Below are positions 48,662-59,800 of a stretch of 64,000 nucleotides of DNA, piece by piece. The position numbers and the translations under genes were made by a program. This DNA is from Peromyscus leucopus. Taxonomy: Eukaryota; Chordata; Mammalia; Rodentia; Cricetidae. Under the pieces are notes generated by a model that had not been told where the DNA came from, did no database searches, and was given only the letters and a program-made list of their open reading frames with translations. Numbering within the stretch: position 1 is the stretch's first letter; the number at the start of each line of letters is the position of its first letter. The stretch covers positions 18,100,668-18,164,667 of the forward strand of contig NC_051068.1 in assembly GCF_004664715.2 (NCBI RefSeq), written 5' to 3'.

Positions 48662-48824
48662 GGCCGGGCAGTGGTGGCGCACGCCTTTAATCCCAGCACT
48701 CGGGAGGCAGAGCCAGGCGGATCGCTGTGAGTTCGAGGCCAGCCTGGGCTACCAACTGAGCTCCAGGAAAGGCGCAAAACTACGCAGAGAAACCCTGTCT
48801 CGAAAAACCAAAAAAGAAAAAAAA
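48662..48824 (+). mobile_element. Young B1 SINE close to exon 21
   Basis: 'ggccgggcagtggtggcgc' through 'ccctgtctcgaaaaacc', ending in an A-rich tail 89 nt before the exon 21 acceptor. I found no clean target duplication. Confidence 0.93.
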
Positions 48825-48912
48825 ATCAAATTACTAAAATGATTTTATAAGTACTTTATGTTTAAATTATGTGATGTGCTGAAAATAGAAACAGTTTTCC
48901 TCTCTGTTTTAG

Positions 48913-49750
48913 TATTCCTACAGAAATTTCAGGAACCAGTCCTGTCTCTCCTAACACCCAAGACAAGTCAGTAGGACAGTCTCCTCTCAGATCTCCTTTG
49001 AAGCGGCAAGCCTCTGTGTGTTCCACCCGACTTGGTAGTACTAAGAGTCTCACTGCTGCTTTTTATGGAGACAAACAGCCTGTTACAGTTGGAGTCCAGT
49101 TTAGTAGTGATGTCTCTCGAAGTGATGAAAATGTACTAGACTCACCAAAACAGAGGAGAAGTTTTGGTTCATTCCCATACACACCATCAGCTGACTCTAA
49201 TTCATTTCATCAGTATCGGTCAATGGATTCCAGCATGTCAATGGCTGATAGTGAAGCCTACTTCTCTGCAGCTGAAGAGTTTGAGCCTATTAGCAGTGAT
49301 GAAGGCCCTGGAACTTATCCCGGTAGAAAAAAGAAGAAAAAGCAAATGCAACAGATTGACTACAGTAGGGGTTCCATATATCACAGTGTAGAAGGACCCC
49401 TTACTGTCCATGGAGAAAGCATTACAGATCCCCGGACTCTCCCATTCAAAACTCATCCTTCCCAGGCATCCTTTGTTTCTGCATTAGGTGGTGAAGATGA
49501 AGTTATAGAACACCTGTACATTGTGGAAGGTGAGAAAACAGTAGAGACTGAGCAGATCACCTCTCAACAGCCTGTGATGAGTTGCTATCAGACTTACCTT
49601 ACTCAGTTTCAGGTAATTAACTGGTCAGTTAAGCATCCTACCAACAAAAGAACCTCCAAGTCCTCATTGCATCGCCCCCTTGACCTAGATACTCCAACCA
49701 GTGAAGAAAGCTCTTCATCATTTGAACAGCTCTCTGTTCCAACATTTAAG
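48913..49750 (+). CDS. Bltp1: Bltp1 window exon 21, large 838-nt exon
   Basis: This is by far the largest exon here, about 279 codons, from S-IPTEISGTSPVSP to QLSVPTFK, ending in phase 0. The first two thirds are low in hydrophobic residues and rich in Ser, Asp/Glu and Ser-Pro or Arg-x-x-Ser-like sites (SPLRSPLKRQASVCS, SPKQRRSFGSFPYTP), followed by a basic patch (GRKKKKKQ, about 49324-49344). Ordered character returns near the end (CYQTYLTQFQVINWSVKHP). I infer a phosphoregulated disordered loop inserted in the rod. Three other open frames overlap it, one antisense, and all are shadows. Confidence 0.95.
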
Positions 49751-50061
49751 GTATAAATCAAATCATTATTTTCCACTAACATACTTATATAGTAAAACTT
49801 TTTTAAGTTGTTTTCTGAACTACTGAGTCATTTTAGCTATCTTTCTGAAATAGAGACTGTATTGTATATGACTCCAAGTACAACAATTAGGTTACAGGGT
49901 TATTCCTGAGTATTACAAATTTAAACAAATTGAAGATGGCTTAAGGTTTCATTGTGTTACTGTAGTAAAGTAGCATGTAGCTTAATCTACATTTTCAGGA
50001 CTCCTAAGTTTAGGATCAAATCTCCTTTGTGAGTTCAGGTTTCCTGTGTCTTAAAAATAAG

Positions 50062-50272
50062 ATGGAGGCTAGAGAGATGGTTTAGTGGTTAAGAGCACAT
50101 AATGTTTTTCTAGAGGACTGGAGTTCCCTTTTCATTACCCATGGTTGGCTTACAACCACCTGTAATTCCAGCTCTTGTGGATTCAGGTCTTTCTTGGCCT
50201 CCATAGTCACCTGTACTCATGTACACATACCCACAGTCACTGGTATACACATAATTAAAAATAAAAAGATAT
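50062..50272 (+). mobile_element. B2/B3-type SINE
   Basis: 'gatggaggctagagagatgg', 'tagtggttaagagcacata' and an AATAAAAAG tail. Sense orientation. Confidence 0.85.
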
Positions 50273-50557
50273 TGGAATTATTTTGAATAAATAATTTTCT
50301 TTCTATTAGTCCATAACTGTTTCTAGCATATCAAATTCAACTCAGTTAATGATTGAACTATTATAATTTAATGTGAATGTGGTTTCTGTAAATGACTTTA
50401 GAAAAGCCAAAAACATTTCAGAATGTATTTAGTGATAATAGCCAGTATGGGAATTCTTATCTTTAAAACAATGAATAAGACAAAGTTTTATCATGTTAAA
50501 CATTAAGATATATAAAGTTTATAGACTTAATGAACAGTGTTTGGGAATCTTTTTCTA

Positions 50558-50566
<9 letters not shown>

Positions 50567-50606
<40 letters not shown>
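50567..50606 (+). repeat. (TG)20 microsatellite
   Basis: A near-perfect TG run starting after 'agagtgtgttt'. It probably belongs to the tail of the SINE-like sequence that follows. Confidence 0.95.
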
Positions 50607-50607
<1 letters not shown>

Positions 50608-50609
50608 TA

Positions 50610-50850
50610 CATTACTCTCCATCTTATTTTTGATGGTGGAAGTTTCACTGAACTTGGAGATTGCTTTTTTGGATAGAATAGTTGGCCATTGAACTCCCAG
50701 GATCTGCCTATCTTGCACTACACTCATTATTAGGGTTATAAGCACCTGATTTCATGCCCGTCTTTTTACATGGGTGCTAGAGATACAAACTCAGGTCATC
50801 GTGTTTATGCAACAAGCACTTTACCCACAGAACCATATTCCCCAGCCCAG
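50610..50850 (-). mobile_element. SINE-like remnant (B3/B4), antisense
   Basis: 'tgctagagatacaaactcag' and 'caagcactttacccacagaa' resemble a reverse-complement B3/B4 head. Boundaries are approximate. Confidence 0.6.
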
Positions 50851-51286
50851 GGTATAGTATTTAACTGAAAGTTGAAGAAGGAGTCGTCATTGAGGATGAG
50901 AATCAGACCTAGGACCTCTGGATTACAGGCAAAGGCAATGGTCATCTAGGCTTTCATGTATATAGTTGATGCTTCTTTGTGGTTATACTAGGAGGAGACT
51001 GAAATCAGCTTCAGAAAAACTAACTCAGTGTGAAAAAGAACTCATGGAAGAAAGACATTTGAAATTCCTGTTTCAGTCATGTCTTACTCTCATTTCACCC
51101 TCCCAACTTTGTCACTTACTTGAATAAAGCATGGTTACCCATTGAATATTTTCTGTTAAATATTTATATTGAATGTATTAAGATCATAATAGCAAGGTTA
51201 CTTTGGGTATTCACAAATATTGTTTATCATAACAATAAGAAATAATAAAAATTTTAGACCATAAACAATATTTTATCCTATTCTAG

Positions 51287-51357
51287 GTCATCAAACAGGG
51301 ACTCACTGCTAATTCTTTGCTAGACAGAGGGATGCAACTTTCAGGATCAACTTCAAA
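51287..51357 (+). CDS. Bltp1: Bltp1 window exon 22
   Basis: The smallest exon here, 71 nt. It reads VIKQGLTANSLLDRG through LSGSTS plus two bases of an Asn codon. The acceptor is CTATTCTAG and the donor is GTAAGA. It was too short to stand out as an open frame. Phase continuity from exon 21 into exon 23 supports it. Confidence 0.93.
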
Positions 51358-51387
51358 GTAAGAATTTACACTCTTATTTTTTTATTT

Positions 51388-51487
51388 TTTAGATATAAGA
51401 TCTTACTATGTTGCCAGGCTTGACTTTGAATTCTGGAGCTAAAAGAATCTTCTTGCCTCTGTCTTCAAAGCATCTAGGTTAGAGGTG
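51388..51487 (-). mobile_element. Old B1 remnant, antisense
   Basis: 'gatcttactatgttgccagg' and 'cttgcctctgtcttcaaagc'. It begins about 30 nt after exon 22. Confidence 0.6.
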
Positions 51488-51918
51488 CCTTAAAATTGCA
51501 TTTTTAAAGTTCAGAGTCATAGTCCTTATTGATTATGGGATTCATAGGGTTTATTCTGAGTAATAACCATTTTGTACTTGATTTTAGGCACTATGTTAAG
51601 AATAAATTACCCCAAATAATTTTTTGTAGGAGTAGATAAACGTGTTTGCACATTTTAAGATGGGCTTATCAAGTAAATAAATACATGAAAAATATTTTTT
51701 GTTATGTAATATAATTGACATGTTTGACCAAATTGCATTTTAATACCTCATTTGAAAACTGGTTTTGAAAAGTGTTTAGACTTGAAGTATTAGTCTCCAT
51801 GAGATTTTTTTCACTGAAATAATTGTAGTTTAAATGTTTAGTTACTTTAAGGAAGTTGTACCTTACTATTCTTGTTTATAGTTTTTTAAATAAATGCTTT
51901 TCTGATTAAACTATATAG

Positions 51919-52092
51919 CACACCATATACTCCATTAGACAAGAAAATAGTTGATAATACAGATGATGAAACATTAACAGAAGAGTGGACCCTGGACCAG
52001 CCTGTTGCTCAGACCAAGACAACAGCCATTGTTGAAGTGAAAGGAACTGTTGATGTTGTTCTGACTCCACTGGTGGCTGAAGCCTTAGACAG
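51919..52092 (+). CDS. Bltp1: Bltp1 window exon 23
   Basis: The exon reads N-TPYTPLDKKIVDN through TPLVAEALD plus two bases of an Arg codon. The last part (TTAIVEVKGTVDVVLTPLV) is a clear pair of alternating beta strands. The donor is GTATTA. It ends in phase 2, so the next exon must supply one base to complete Arg. Confidence 0.95.
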
Positions 52093-52654
52093 GTATTAAC
52101 TTTGTCTAAAAATATAACTACTTCTTTATAAAGTAACATGTTTTACATGACATAAGTAAATGTGAAAGAGTGTTCATTTAAGAGTTTATTAACTAGTTGT
52201 TTTGAGTAGAATTAGACAATAGATTTTAAAGAGGTCATGTTACTTTTTCAAACTAAATATATTATAATGTTATAATAGTTATATTTTGTCTTTTATATTT
52301 GTACTAACAAGCATAAAATGATCAAATACTTGGGAAGTAATTATTTCATATTCTTCCTAGCTAATTGAAGAGATAAATAGTTATTCTGTCCTGCAAGGTA
52401 TATGTAATCTATTGAAGGAGATAAAATTGACATAAGAAGCCAGAGTGAAACAAAATGGAATGCAAATTTTGTAGAAAATGAAGAAGTTCAGAAAAGACTC
52501 AATGAGGGCCAGTTTTCATGAAACTAATCCTTTACTGGGTGCATAGTTTTTTCTGATAAACTGTCAAGATTCTTGTAAGGAATCATACTAATGAAGAATA
52601 TAGGAAATTGTCTTTAGGAGATTCTAAAGACTTACTCGTTTAAAAATCAACTTA

Positions 52655-52775
52655 AAATCCAGATATGATGGCACATGTCTTTATGCCTAGCACTTGGGAG
52701 GCTGAAGGAGAGACCTGAGCTTGATGTCAACCTGGGTAGCTCCAAAGCAAGGTCCTGTCTCAGAAAACAAAAATG
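52655..52775 (+). mobile_element. Old B1 remnant, sense
   Basis: 'gatatgatggcacatgtc', 'cttgggaggctgaaggagag' and 'caaggtcctgtctcag'. Confidence 0.72.
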
Positions 52776-52934
52776 TCAACTCAGAATGTATTAACAACTT
52801 AAGTAGAATACCTGCAATGTTAAACTGCTACACGCACACACACAAAATGGACAGTGGAGACACTTCAGGACATTAAAATGTACAAGAATTCTTCATTTTT
52901 TTGGAGGGATGGGGTAGCGATGTAAAATCATAGC

Positions 52935-53770
52935 AGCAAAAAATAACTAGAATAGATAAATGGTATTCCAACAAATTAAAATTTTTAGCAGACACAAGAC
53001 ATAGTTTACAGGATGGGAGAAAATATTTGTAAACCAAACATTTGACAAAGGGTGGATATTTAAACTATATTAGGAATGCCAAAAATCTATTAGCAGATAA
53101 ACAATCCAATTAAAAATAAACAGACATAAGTAGACATTTCTCATTATTGATGTACAAATGCTAACAGGTATATGAAAAAGTTATTAATCACTGGGGAAAT
53201 GCCAATTAAAACTATAGCGATATATTACCTCACCCCATCAAGAATGACCATTATAAAAAGGGAAAGGGACTGTTGTGTATTGTCTATAGTAATGTAAGTT
53301 AATACAGCCCCATATTGAGTTTCTTCACAAAACAAAAGATATAACTACTATATTTCAGCAACCTTATTAATGGGTATATATGCAAAGAAAATGAAAGTAG
53401 TATATTGAAAAAACATCTTCCGTCTACATGCACCAGCACTATTTACAGTAACTAAGAAATGGAAATGACCCTTGTCCACCAACTGACAAAATTGGATACA
53501 TTTACATGGTGGAATACCGTTTAGACATATGACAATTAATCCTGTAATTAGTGACAATATAGATGGAACTGAAGGTCAGTCAGTAGGTTAAGTCAAATAA
53601 GCAAGGCACAGGTAAGTTGTACATGAATCACTTCTTATGGAATCTGAAACAGTTTGGTCTCAGAATTTTAATGGTAGAATAATGATTCCCAGAGTCCAGC
53701 AAGAGTCGGATAGAGAAAAGGCAGAGGAATGTTGATCGACTGGTACTGAGTTACAGTTAGAAGCTCTGAT
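52935..53770 (+). mobile_element. Ancient L1 ORF2 fragment, the only sense-oriented L1 here
   Basis: 'gggagaaaatatttgtaaacc', 'gccaattaaaactatagcg', 'ggaaatgacccttgtccacc' and 'gatggaactgaagg' follow the plus-strand order of the L1 ORF2 end. It is heavily diverged, with no frame left, and looks older than the antisense Lx-type copies. Confidence 0.82.
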
Positions 53771-54162
53771 GTGCACAGAAGAAAGGGTTTTCAAAGTTTT
53801 CAACTTAAATAAATGACATTCATAATATCTACATGGTACCTTGTTAGTATGTACAATCCTAATGTTTTTATGTATCAGGTAAAAATAAATTAAAAAACAA
53901 AGATTCAGTTATCAATGTAAGGTGGAAGTCTGTAGAAAATGTTGAACATTATTCGTTTGTGGTGGGGACAAATGTTCTGCCCAATCTCAGGGTTTTGGGG
54001 GTGATAGTAGGTAATTTCAGTAATGTTTTCCCTGTAGAGTTTCTAAAGATGTAATTTAGGATTTTTCATTTCAGTATTGAAGAACTGTAAATATTGAGAT
54101 GATGGTAAGGTCATAGTATTAATTGAAAATTTAATTTTTCATTTTCCTTTTTTTTTCATTAG

Positions 54163-54282
54163 ATATATTGAAGCTATGGTTCACCGTGCTAGTACCCGGC
54201 ACCCGCTACAATTGTAGATGATCTTCACACTAAAGTCCTTAGAGAAGCAGTCCAGAATAGCAAGACTACCTTCTCAGAAAAC
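54163..54282 (+). CDS. Bltp1: Bltp1 window exon 24, broken by an apparent 1-nt deletion
   Basis: Entering in the phase set by exon 23, this exon reads R-YIEAMVHRASTRHP and then LQL followed by TAG at 54215-54217. If one base is allowed for between 54205 and 54206 (after CACCCG), the frame resumes as IVDDLHTKVLREAVQ through FSEN and joins exon 25 correctly, matching the known protein. The exon is 120 nt, while the flanking phases require 121. Skipping it would not restore the frame. The donor is AAC|GTAAGA. No other decay is seen in the gene, so an assembly or sequencing indel is my leading explanation, and a genuine allele cannot be excluded. Confidence 0.92.
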
Positions 54283-55292
54283 GTAAGAAGTTTTTGGTTC
54301 AATGGGCATAGCAAGTTGAGTATTCACCATGTGTAAGAACATCCAAACTTGAAAAACTCAAATGTATCAAAATTTTATCAATAAGTTAAATTGAAATCTA
54401 GCACAAATAACTACTGTGGATTAAGTAGTACTACTTAAAAATCATAGCTTCATTTTTTTCTTTTATTTTGAAAGTAGCTTAGTTCCAAGCCCTTTCTAAC
54501 AAGCTTGTCCTTAAGTGATGAAAACAACTTTAAGATTTATTTTATTTTAAATTTATGGTACTCTGAAAGAGCAGTATATACTTTTAAATGCTGAGCGTTT
54601 CTCCAGCCCTATAATGAACATCCTTTAGAATTACTATTTTAGTCTTTAAGAACCAATGGTATACATATTTTTAACTTCCTTTTATTTTTATGTTGATTCT
54701 TGTTTATCTCAGTGAATTGAGTAATTCCCTTTCCTGTGGCACAGTTGCTTAGCGGCCATAGTCTAGTGCTCTTTTGATTTTTCAAGTTTATCTGTATCAC
54801 ATTTAGATTAGTACCAAAGTAGAGGTGAAAAGAAGCCTGAGTCTTTCTGGTAAGCCAGTTATTAACTTATCCTAAGTTGACCTTTCATTTGCTACATTCA
54901 GGTAGTTAGAGTAGAGCAGTATGAAAAAAGGAAATTTGAATTATTCCCAGCCAGTAAGGAGTCAATTGTCAGAAATGAAGTCAGCCTTCAAGACTGTAGA
55001 GTCTTGGATTAATAATTAATAATAAAATTAATAATAATAATAATAACATCTTATAAAAGTATACTATTACCATCTTTTTCTAGAGGCGGATTTCATTTTA
55101 GTATATAGTACTTTTTCAGACTGGCAAGCTGGTCTATTTGCCAGCTTTTGCTTGAATTTCAAGGTTGAGTGTTAGGATAGTTGATGTCATGTAGACTTGG
55201 GGAGGGGTAACACTACAGTGAATACACATGGTGGTGTGGCTGATACAGAACTTATGAAATGTCTGGAGAATAATTCCACTCAATCCTTTCAG
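54283..55292. other. Intron 24: short SINE remnant, otherwise nothing
   Basis: About 54560-54612 ('gaaagagcagtatatactt', 'gctgagcgtttctccagccc') is an antisense SINE-head remnant. A short (TAA)n stretch lies at about 55010-55045. The rest shows no feature. Confidence 0.55.
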
Positions 55293-55439
55293 TTGTCCCC
55301 TAAGCAAGATGTTCGAGGACCAAAAACTGAGCATCCTGTGATAGGAACAACTAACCACGGACAAATTCAGACAAATGTCACAACGAAGCAAGATAATGTG
55401 ACAATTAAAGGTCTACAGGCTAATGTGAGCATACCAAAG
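55293..55439 (+). CDS. Bltp1: Bltp1 window exon 25
   Basis: Forty-nine codons, phase 0 at both ends, reading LSPKQDVRGPKTEHP through NVSIPK. The acceptor is CAATCCTTTCAG and the donor is GTAATG. The sequence has several Asn-x-Thr/Ser sites (NVT, NVS), but the protein faces the cytosol, so glycosylation is not expected. It looks intact, which argues against pseudogene decay after the exon 24 lesion. Confidence 0.95.
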
Positions 55440-55664
55440 GTAATGTTAAACTTTTCAGAAACATTTTCCTGATATAGGAGAGCATATTTAGTTTTACCCT
55501 TTACAGTCACCAAAGGGAATGTTAGTGAACAGTTTGCAATATCAAAAGATATATTCCATTCTGTTGATGATTTAATGTACATTTATTATAAGTAGCTCAC
55601 TACAGCAGACTATTAGTAAATATTTATTAAAATGTTTCATATCATCCAATAAAAGTTTAATTGT

Positions 55665-57475
55665 GCCTTTTTTGTTGTTTTGAGAATTTCCTGCATGCAT
55701 ATAGTGTGTTTTGATCAAGTCCTCCCCAATTCCCTCCCGTAAACTCCTCCCCTATCCCTCACTACCACTTTTCCCTCCCAGTTTCATGTGTTGTACTCTT
55801 TTTTTCTAAACCCACTGAGTCAAGAGTTAGTTCTGCCAGTGTGTGCTTGGCAATCAGGGGCTACATTCCTGAAGAAAACTAATTCCCAATGCACCCGTCA
55901 ATTAACTAGAGCCCCTCAGATAGGATTAGGACTTTGGTGAGCATTTATTTATGCTGGAATTTTGACTAGTTTGATTTGTTTTGTTGTTGTTGTTTCTTAG
56001 TATTATTTTTTTATTGGAAAAATCTTTTTCATACATATATTTTGATCACTTTTTTTTCACTTCCCCAATTTATCCCAGATTACTCCCACCACCCTAATTA
56101 CCCAATTTTATGTCCTTTTTTTCTTCTCTCTCTTTAAGATATAAAGAAAGAAACATGTAAAAAGAAAAAAAAATGGAAATAAACAAGCAAAGTCCAAAAA
56201 GTCAAAAAATGCCTATCCCAAAGCAAAATGAGTCAAAAAGTCCATAAACACACCATTGAGTTCATTTTGTGTTGGCCAACTACTGGGCATGGAGACTGAC
56301 CTAAAATGTGGTTAACATACCCAGTGAAACTCCATTGGAGAAAACCAATTTTTCCTTTGCCAGTGGATATCAGTTGCAGATAGCTTTTTAGTTACAGGTG
56401 GGAGCTCATGTCCACTTCCCCCTCTCAATGTTAGGACCACATCTGCTTTAACTTGTATGGGTCTTTTTTGTACATGGTGCCACTGTGAGTTCATATGTCT
56501 ATCAGTCTTGTTGTGTCTGGAAGACCATGTTTCCTTGGAGTCAACCATCAATCACCCCTGGCTCTTACAATCTTTCCACCTCCTCCTTCACATAGAACCT
56601 TGATCCTTAGCCGGGCGTGGTGGCGCATGCCTTTAATCCCAGCACTTGGGAGGCAGAGGCAGGCGGATCTCTGTGAGTTCGAGGCCAGCCTGGACTACCA
56701 AGTGAGCTCCAGGAAAGGCGCAAAGCTACACAGAGAAACCCTGTCTCGAAAAAACAAAAAAAAAAAAAAAAAAAAAAAAAAGAACCTTGATCCTTGAGGA
56801 GAAGGGGTCATTGAAGATATCCCATTTAGGACCTTGTGCTCCAAAGTCTCTTGACTCTTTACATATTGTCCAGTTTTTCAGGTTTCTGTGTTAATCACCA
56901 TCAACTACAAAAAAAAGCTTCTCTGAGAGGGATTAAGTGGCTCTGACCTATGGATATAGCAATATGTCATTAGGAATCATTTTCTTTTTGAAGCTCCAAT
57001 TTGTGGGCATAGCAGTTTGTCATTAGGAGCTATTTTATTGCTGTGTTCCTTTAGCAGAATAATAGTAGTTTTTTCCCATAGTCACATGACTAGTCCTTTT
57101 CTAGTCTCAGGTTCTTGGTCCTTTTTACATTGTCAGGTATGGGTTCTATCTCATGGAGTGGGCTTTAAATGCAATCAGAAAGTGGTTGGTTACTCCCATA
57201 ACATTTGTGCCACTATTGCAGCAGTTCATCCTGCAGGCATATCGTTGTTGTAGGTTGCCTAGAGATAGTGATGATTGCCTTTCTCCAATAGTGTGCAGAG
57301 TACCTGCCAGTATCATAAATGCTAGGGTTGACTTGGTCTTGTGTGAATCTTGTCCATGAAGTCATATCCTTTGTTAGTTGTGTGCAGTGTCTGGTTATAT
57401 CTAGAAAACATAGTTTCACAGCAGTTATCCACCATTTTGGGCTCTTTTTCCCTCATTGATTCCTAAGACTTGGGA
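55665..57475 (-). mobile_element. Antisense L1 3'-UTR block carrying a B1
   Basis: 55665-55960 ('ccctcccgtaaactcctccc', 'aaacccactgagtcaagag') and 55985-57475 ('ggtgccactgtgagttcat', 'gtgggctttaaatgcaatc', 'gtgccactattgcagcag') are L1 3'-UTR sequence in antisense. They may be two insertions, since both begin with 3'-end-like sequence. A B1 interrupts the second part at 56609. Confidence 0.82.
56609..56780 (+). mobile_element. Young B1 SINE nested in the L1, with 15-nt target-site duplication
   Basis: 'agccgggcgtggtggcgc' to a long A tail. The direct repeat AGAACCTTGATCCTT at 56594-56608 and 56781-56795 shows insertion into the L1. Confidence 0.96.
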
Positions 57476-57499
57476 ATGAGAGTAAGATACAGATATTTT

Positions 57500-58110
57500 A
57501 TTTCTGAATGAGCACTCTTATTCTCTACATGTTGACAAATTGTGAGTTTCTTTATTGCCATCTACTACAAAAAGAAATGTCTCTGAATTTTTCTTTAAAG
57601 TGTAGTTGACCACACTCAGTGGGAGAATATTTATCCACTAGTATTTGGGCAGCACAGATTGGTCTTGAAGGATCTAAAAAAAGGCACAAAATTGGGTAGT
57701 TAGGGAAGGAAAGAATGGTTCTGGAAAAAGTTGGGGAAGAGGAAGAATATGATCAAAACTCTCAACTAGTCAAAAAGGAAGAGAGAGAAACAGCTTCTTT
57801 AATGAGTGTTGAGATGCACTAATGTATGAGTATAAAGATATACTTAGGAAAAACATTAATACTGTGTTCACTTAGCAGAACAATATTAGTAGGTTTTCCC
57901 CAGATTCTGTGACCTACCCAGCCACTGGTTCTTGGCCCAGTTAACAATTCCAGGTATGAATTCTGTCTTGATCAGGCCTTCAATCCAGTCAGAAAGCATT
58001 GATAACATTCTTGCCGCTATTGCACTAGTGGGCATTTCTTTGGCAGGAATTATGACTGCTTTGAGAACTTTAAGTTTCTCCTTCATTACCCTCAGATATA
58101 TCTATATACT
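57500..58110 (-). mobile_element. Second copy of L1 3'-UTR sequence, antisense
   Basis: 57864-58034 repeats in the same order the motifs of 57042-57225 (a 'tagcagaa' block, 'ccactggttcttggcccag', 'caatccagtcagaaag', 'gccgctattgcactag'), but it is diverged. It is therefore a separate L1 copy next to the first, and it ends about 95 nt before exon 26. Confidence 0.78.
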
Positions 58111-58206
58111 CTTATTAGTAGGTTTTTTTCATTTTTATTTGTGATTTAGGTATAAAGTGCACCTTTTAACTTTTCAATGCTGAAATCTGTGACATTTGTG
58201 TGTTAG

Positions 58207-58334
58207 GTTAACTTATGCTTGTTACAAGCCTCAGTGGAAGAATCTCCAGCCACAGTTCCTAACAGAAGTGTGACTCATGTTTCCTTGGTGGCTTTGTGTT
58301 TTGACAGAATTGCTACGCAAGTTCGTATGAACAG
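58207..58334 (+). CDS. Bltp1: Bltp1 window exon 26
   Basis: The exon reads VNLCLLQASVEESP through IATQVRMN plus two bases of an Arg codon. The acceptor is TTTGTGTGTTAG and the donor is GTAAAA. About 95 nt upstream of the acceptor lies the end of more than 2 kb of antisense L1 sequence. Confidence 0.95.
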
Positions 58335-58546
58335 GTAAAAAAATTTTAATAATTTAAGCCATGATTGTTGGATTTGAAAAGCCCTAATTACCTTAATTGT
58401 TCATAATTATTTTCAAGAAACACTTAGGTAATGTTATTAATATTGGTTTACTTTAGACAGTGTTTCCTTTTAAACAACTTAAATGTTTTTATTGGACTGC
58501 ATTGTTTAAATGTTAACTATTGTGTATTTTTTCTGTTTTCATTAAG

Positions 58547-58746
58547 AGGTGTGGTTGAAGAGACTTCAAATAATGTAGACCCTAGTAAAATGTCAAATTT
58601 TGATAGATATGTTCATGCCAGCAAGATGCAGCCTCAGTCATCTGGGTCACTTAGGTCAAATGCTGGAGCAGAGAAAGGCAAAGAAATTGCTGCCAAGTTA
58701 AATATTCATCGAGTCCATGGGCAACTTAGAGGTCTTGATACTACAG
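58547..58746 (+). CDS. Bltp1: Bltp1 window exon 27
   Basis: The exon reads R-GVVEETSNNVDPSK through RGLDTT plus one base of an Asp codon. The acceptor is TTTTCATTAAG, followed directly by AG. Only the first AG keeps the frame. The intron before it is short (212 nt). The sequence EKGKEIAAKLNIHRVHGQLRGLD leads into the next module. Confidence 0.95.
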
Positions 58747-59486
58747 GTAGGCTTCAAAATATTTCTATTTCTTTGGCATTTGTAAATGTGAAATTTTCTA
58801 AAATAGAACATGTTCCTTTGAATAGTACAGCAATTTGACATTATAAGGAAGAGAAAGTACTTCTACAGTGAGGCATTTAACTATCCCATACTTATATTCT
58901 GTACAGAATGGAAAGTAAGTTTTAGGTCCCAAATTTGGAATTACTTCATCTCCTTTGGTTTTTTTTTTTTTTCTTTTAATTTCTAGTTCTTGCTCATAGA
59001 ACAGAGAACATCATATATAGGGCTTTTTAAAAAAGAAAATTTTGTTATTAAAAAGAACTAATTGTAATAATCTAGATAGATGTTTTTTCTTTCTTTTTTT
59101 TTAATCAGAAAAATTCTTTTTTTGATATTTTTTCATAATATTCTTAGTAAACTGAAAGAGAAAAGTAGAATTATTAGATACCATTTTAGTATATGTGGTT
59201 TTGTTTTATTTTGGTTTGGTTTTGTTTTTTTTGTTGTTGTTTTGGAACTCTGTAGTGCTTTTTAGAAACTGAAAAGATCTCAGAATGTCAGATTGAATTT
59301 AAAAAATTTTGTTTGCTAGTCTTATTTGGGATGATTGTTCCCCAAAATCTGTATATTGAGCATATAACTAATCCCAAATGAACAAATGGTTTTTTGAATC
59401 TGCTCCCTGTCTTGTGGGCTCTGTAGGCGTTATAGTTCCTATCTGTGCTTTAGGTCAGTGTAACTGCTGTGCCTATCTCAGGGTTT
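58747..59486. other. Intron 27, 5' part: no feature seen
   Basis: AT-rich with T runs and a (TTTTG)-rich stretch near 59200-59240. Nothing else was recognised. Confidence 0.5.
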
Positions 59487-59800
59487 GTCTTAGTTAGGGT
59501 TTCTATTACTGCGATGAAATACCATTGATGAAAAAGAAAATTAGGGAAGAAAGGGTTTATTTGCTTTACTTTTTCAAATCACCGTTCATCATCAAAGGAA
59601 GCCAGAACAAGAACTCAAGCAGGGCAGGAACCTGGAGGCAGGAGCTGATGTAGAAGCCATGGAGGAGTACTGCTTACTGGCTTGCTCTTCATGACTTGCC
59701 TACAAACCGGTCTTATGGAGATATTTTCTTAATTGAGGTTCCCTCCTCTCAGATAACTTTAGCTTGTGTCAAGCTGGCATAAAAGTATCTAGCATAGGGT
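59487..59800 (+). repeat. Unnamed rodent interspersed repeat ('cttagttagggtttctat' family)
   Basis: The start 'cttagttagggtttctatt', the middle 'gaacctggaggcaggagctg' and the end 'tagcttgtgtcaagctggc' match the copy at 12690-13085, in the same orientation, with an internal deletion relative to it. Confidence 0.78.

Noticed and set aside
49238..49456. Antisense open frame over exon 21
   Set aside because: It is a shadow of the large coding exon, with no homology, start context or splice signals of its own.
55134..55582. Two antisense open frames across exon 25
   Set aside because: They are shadows of the coding exon on the + strand.
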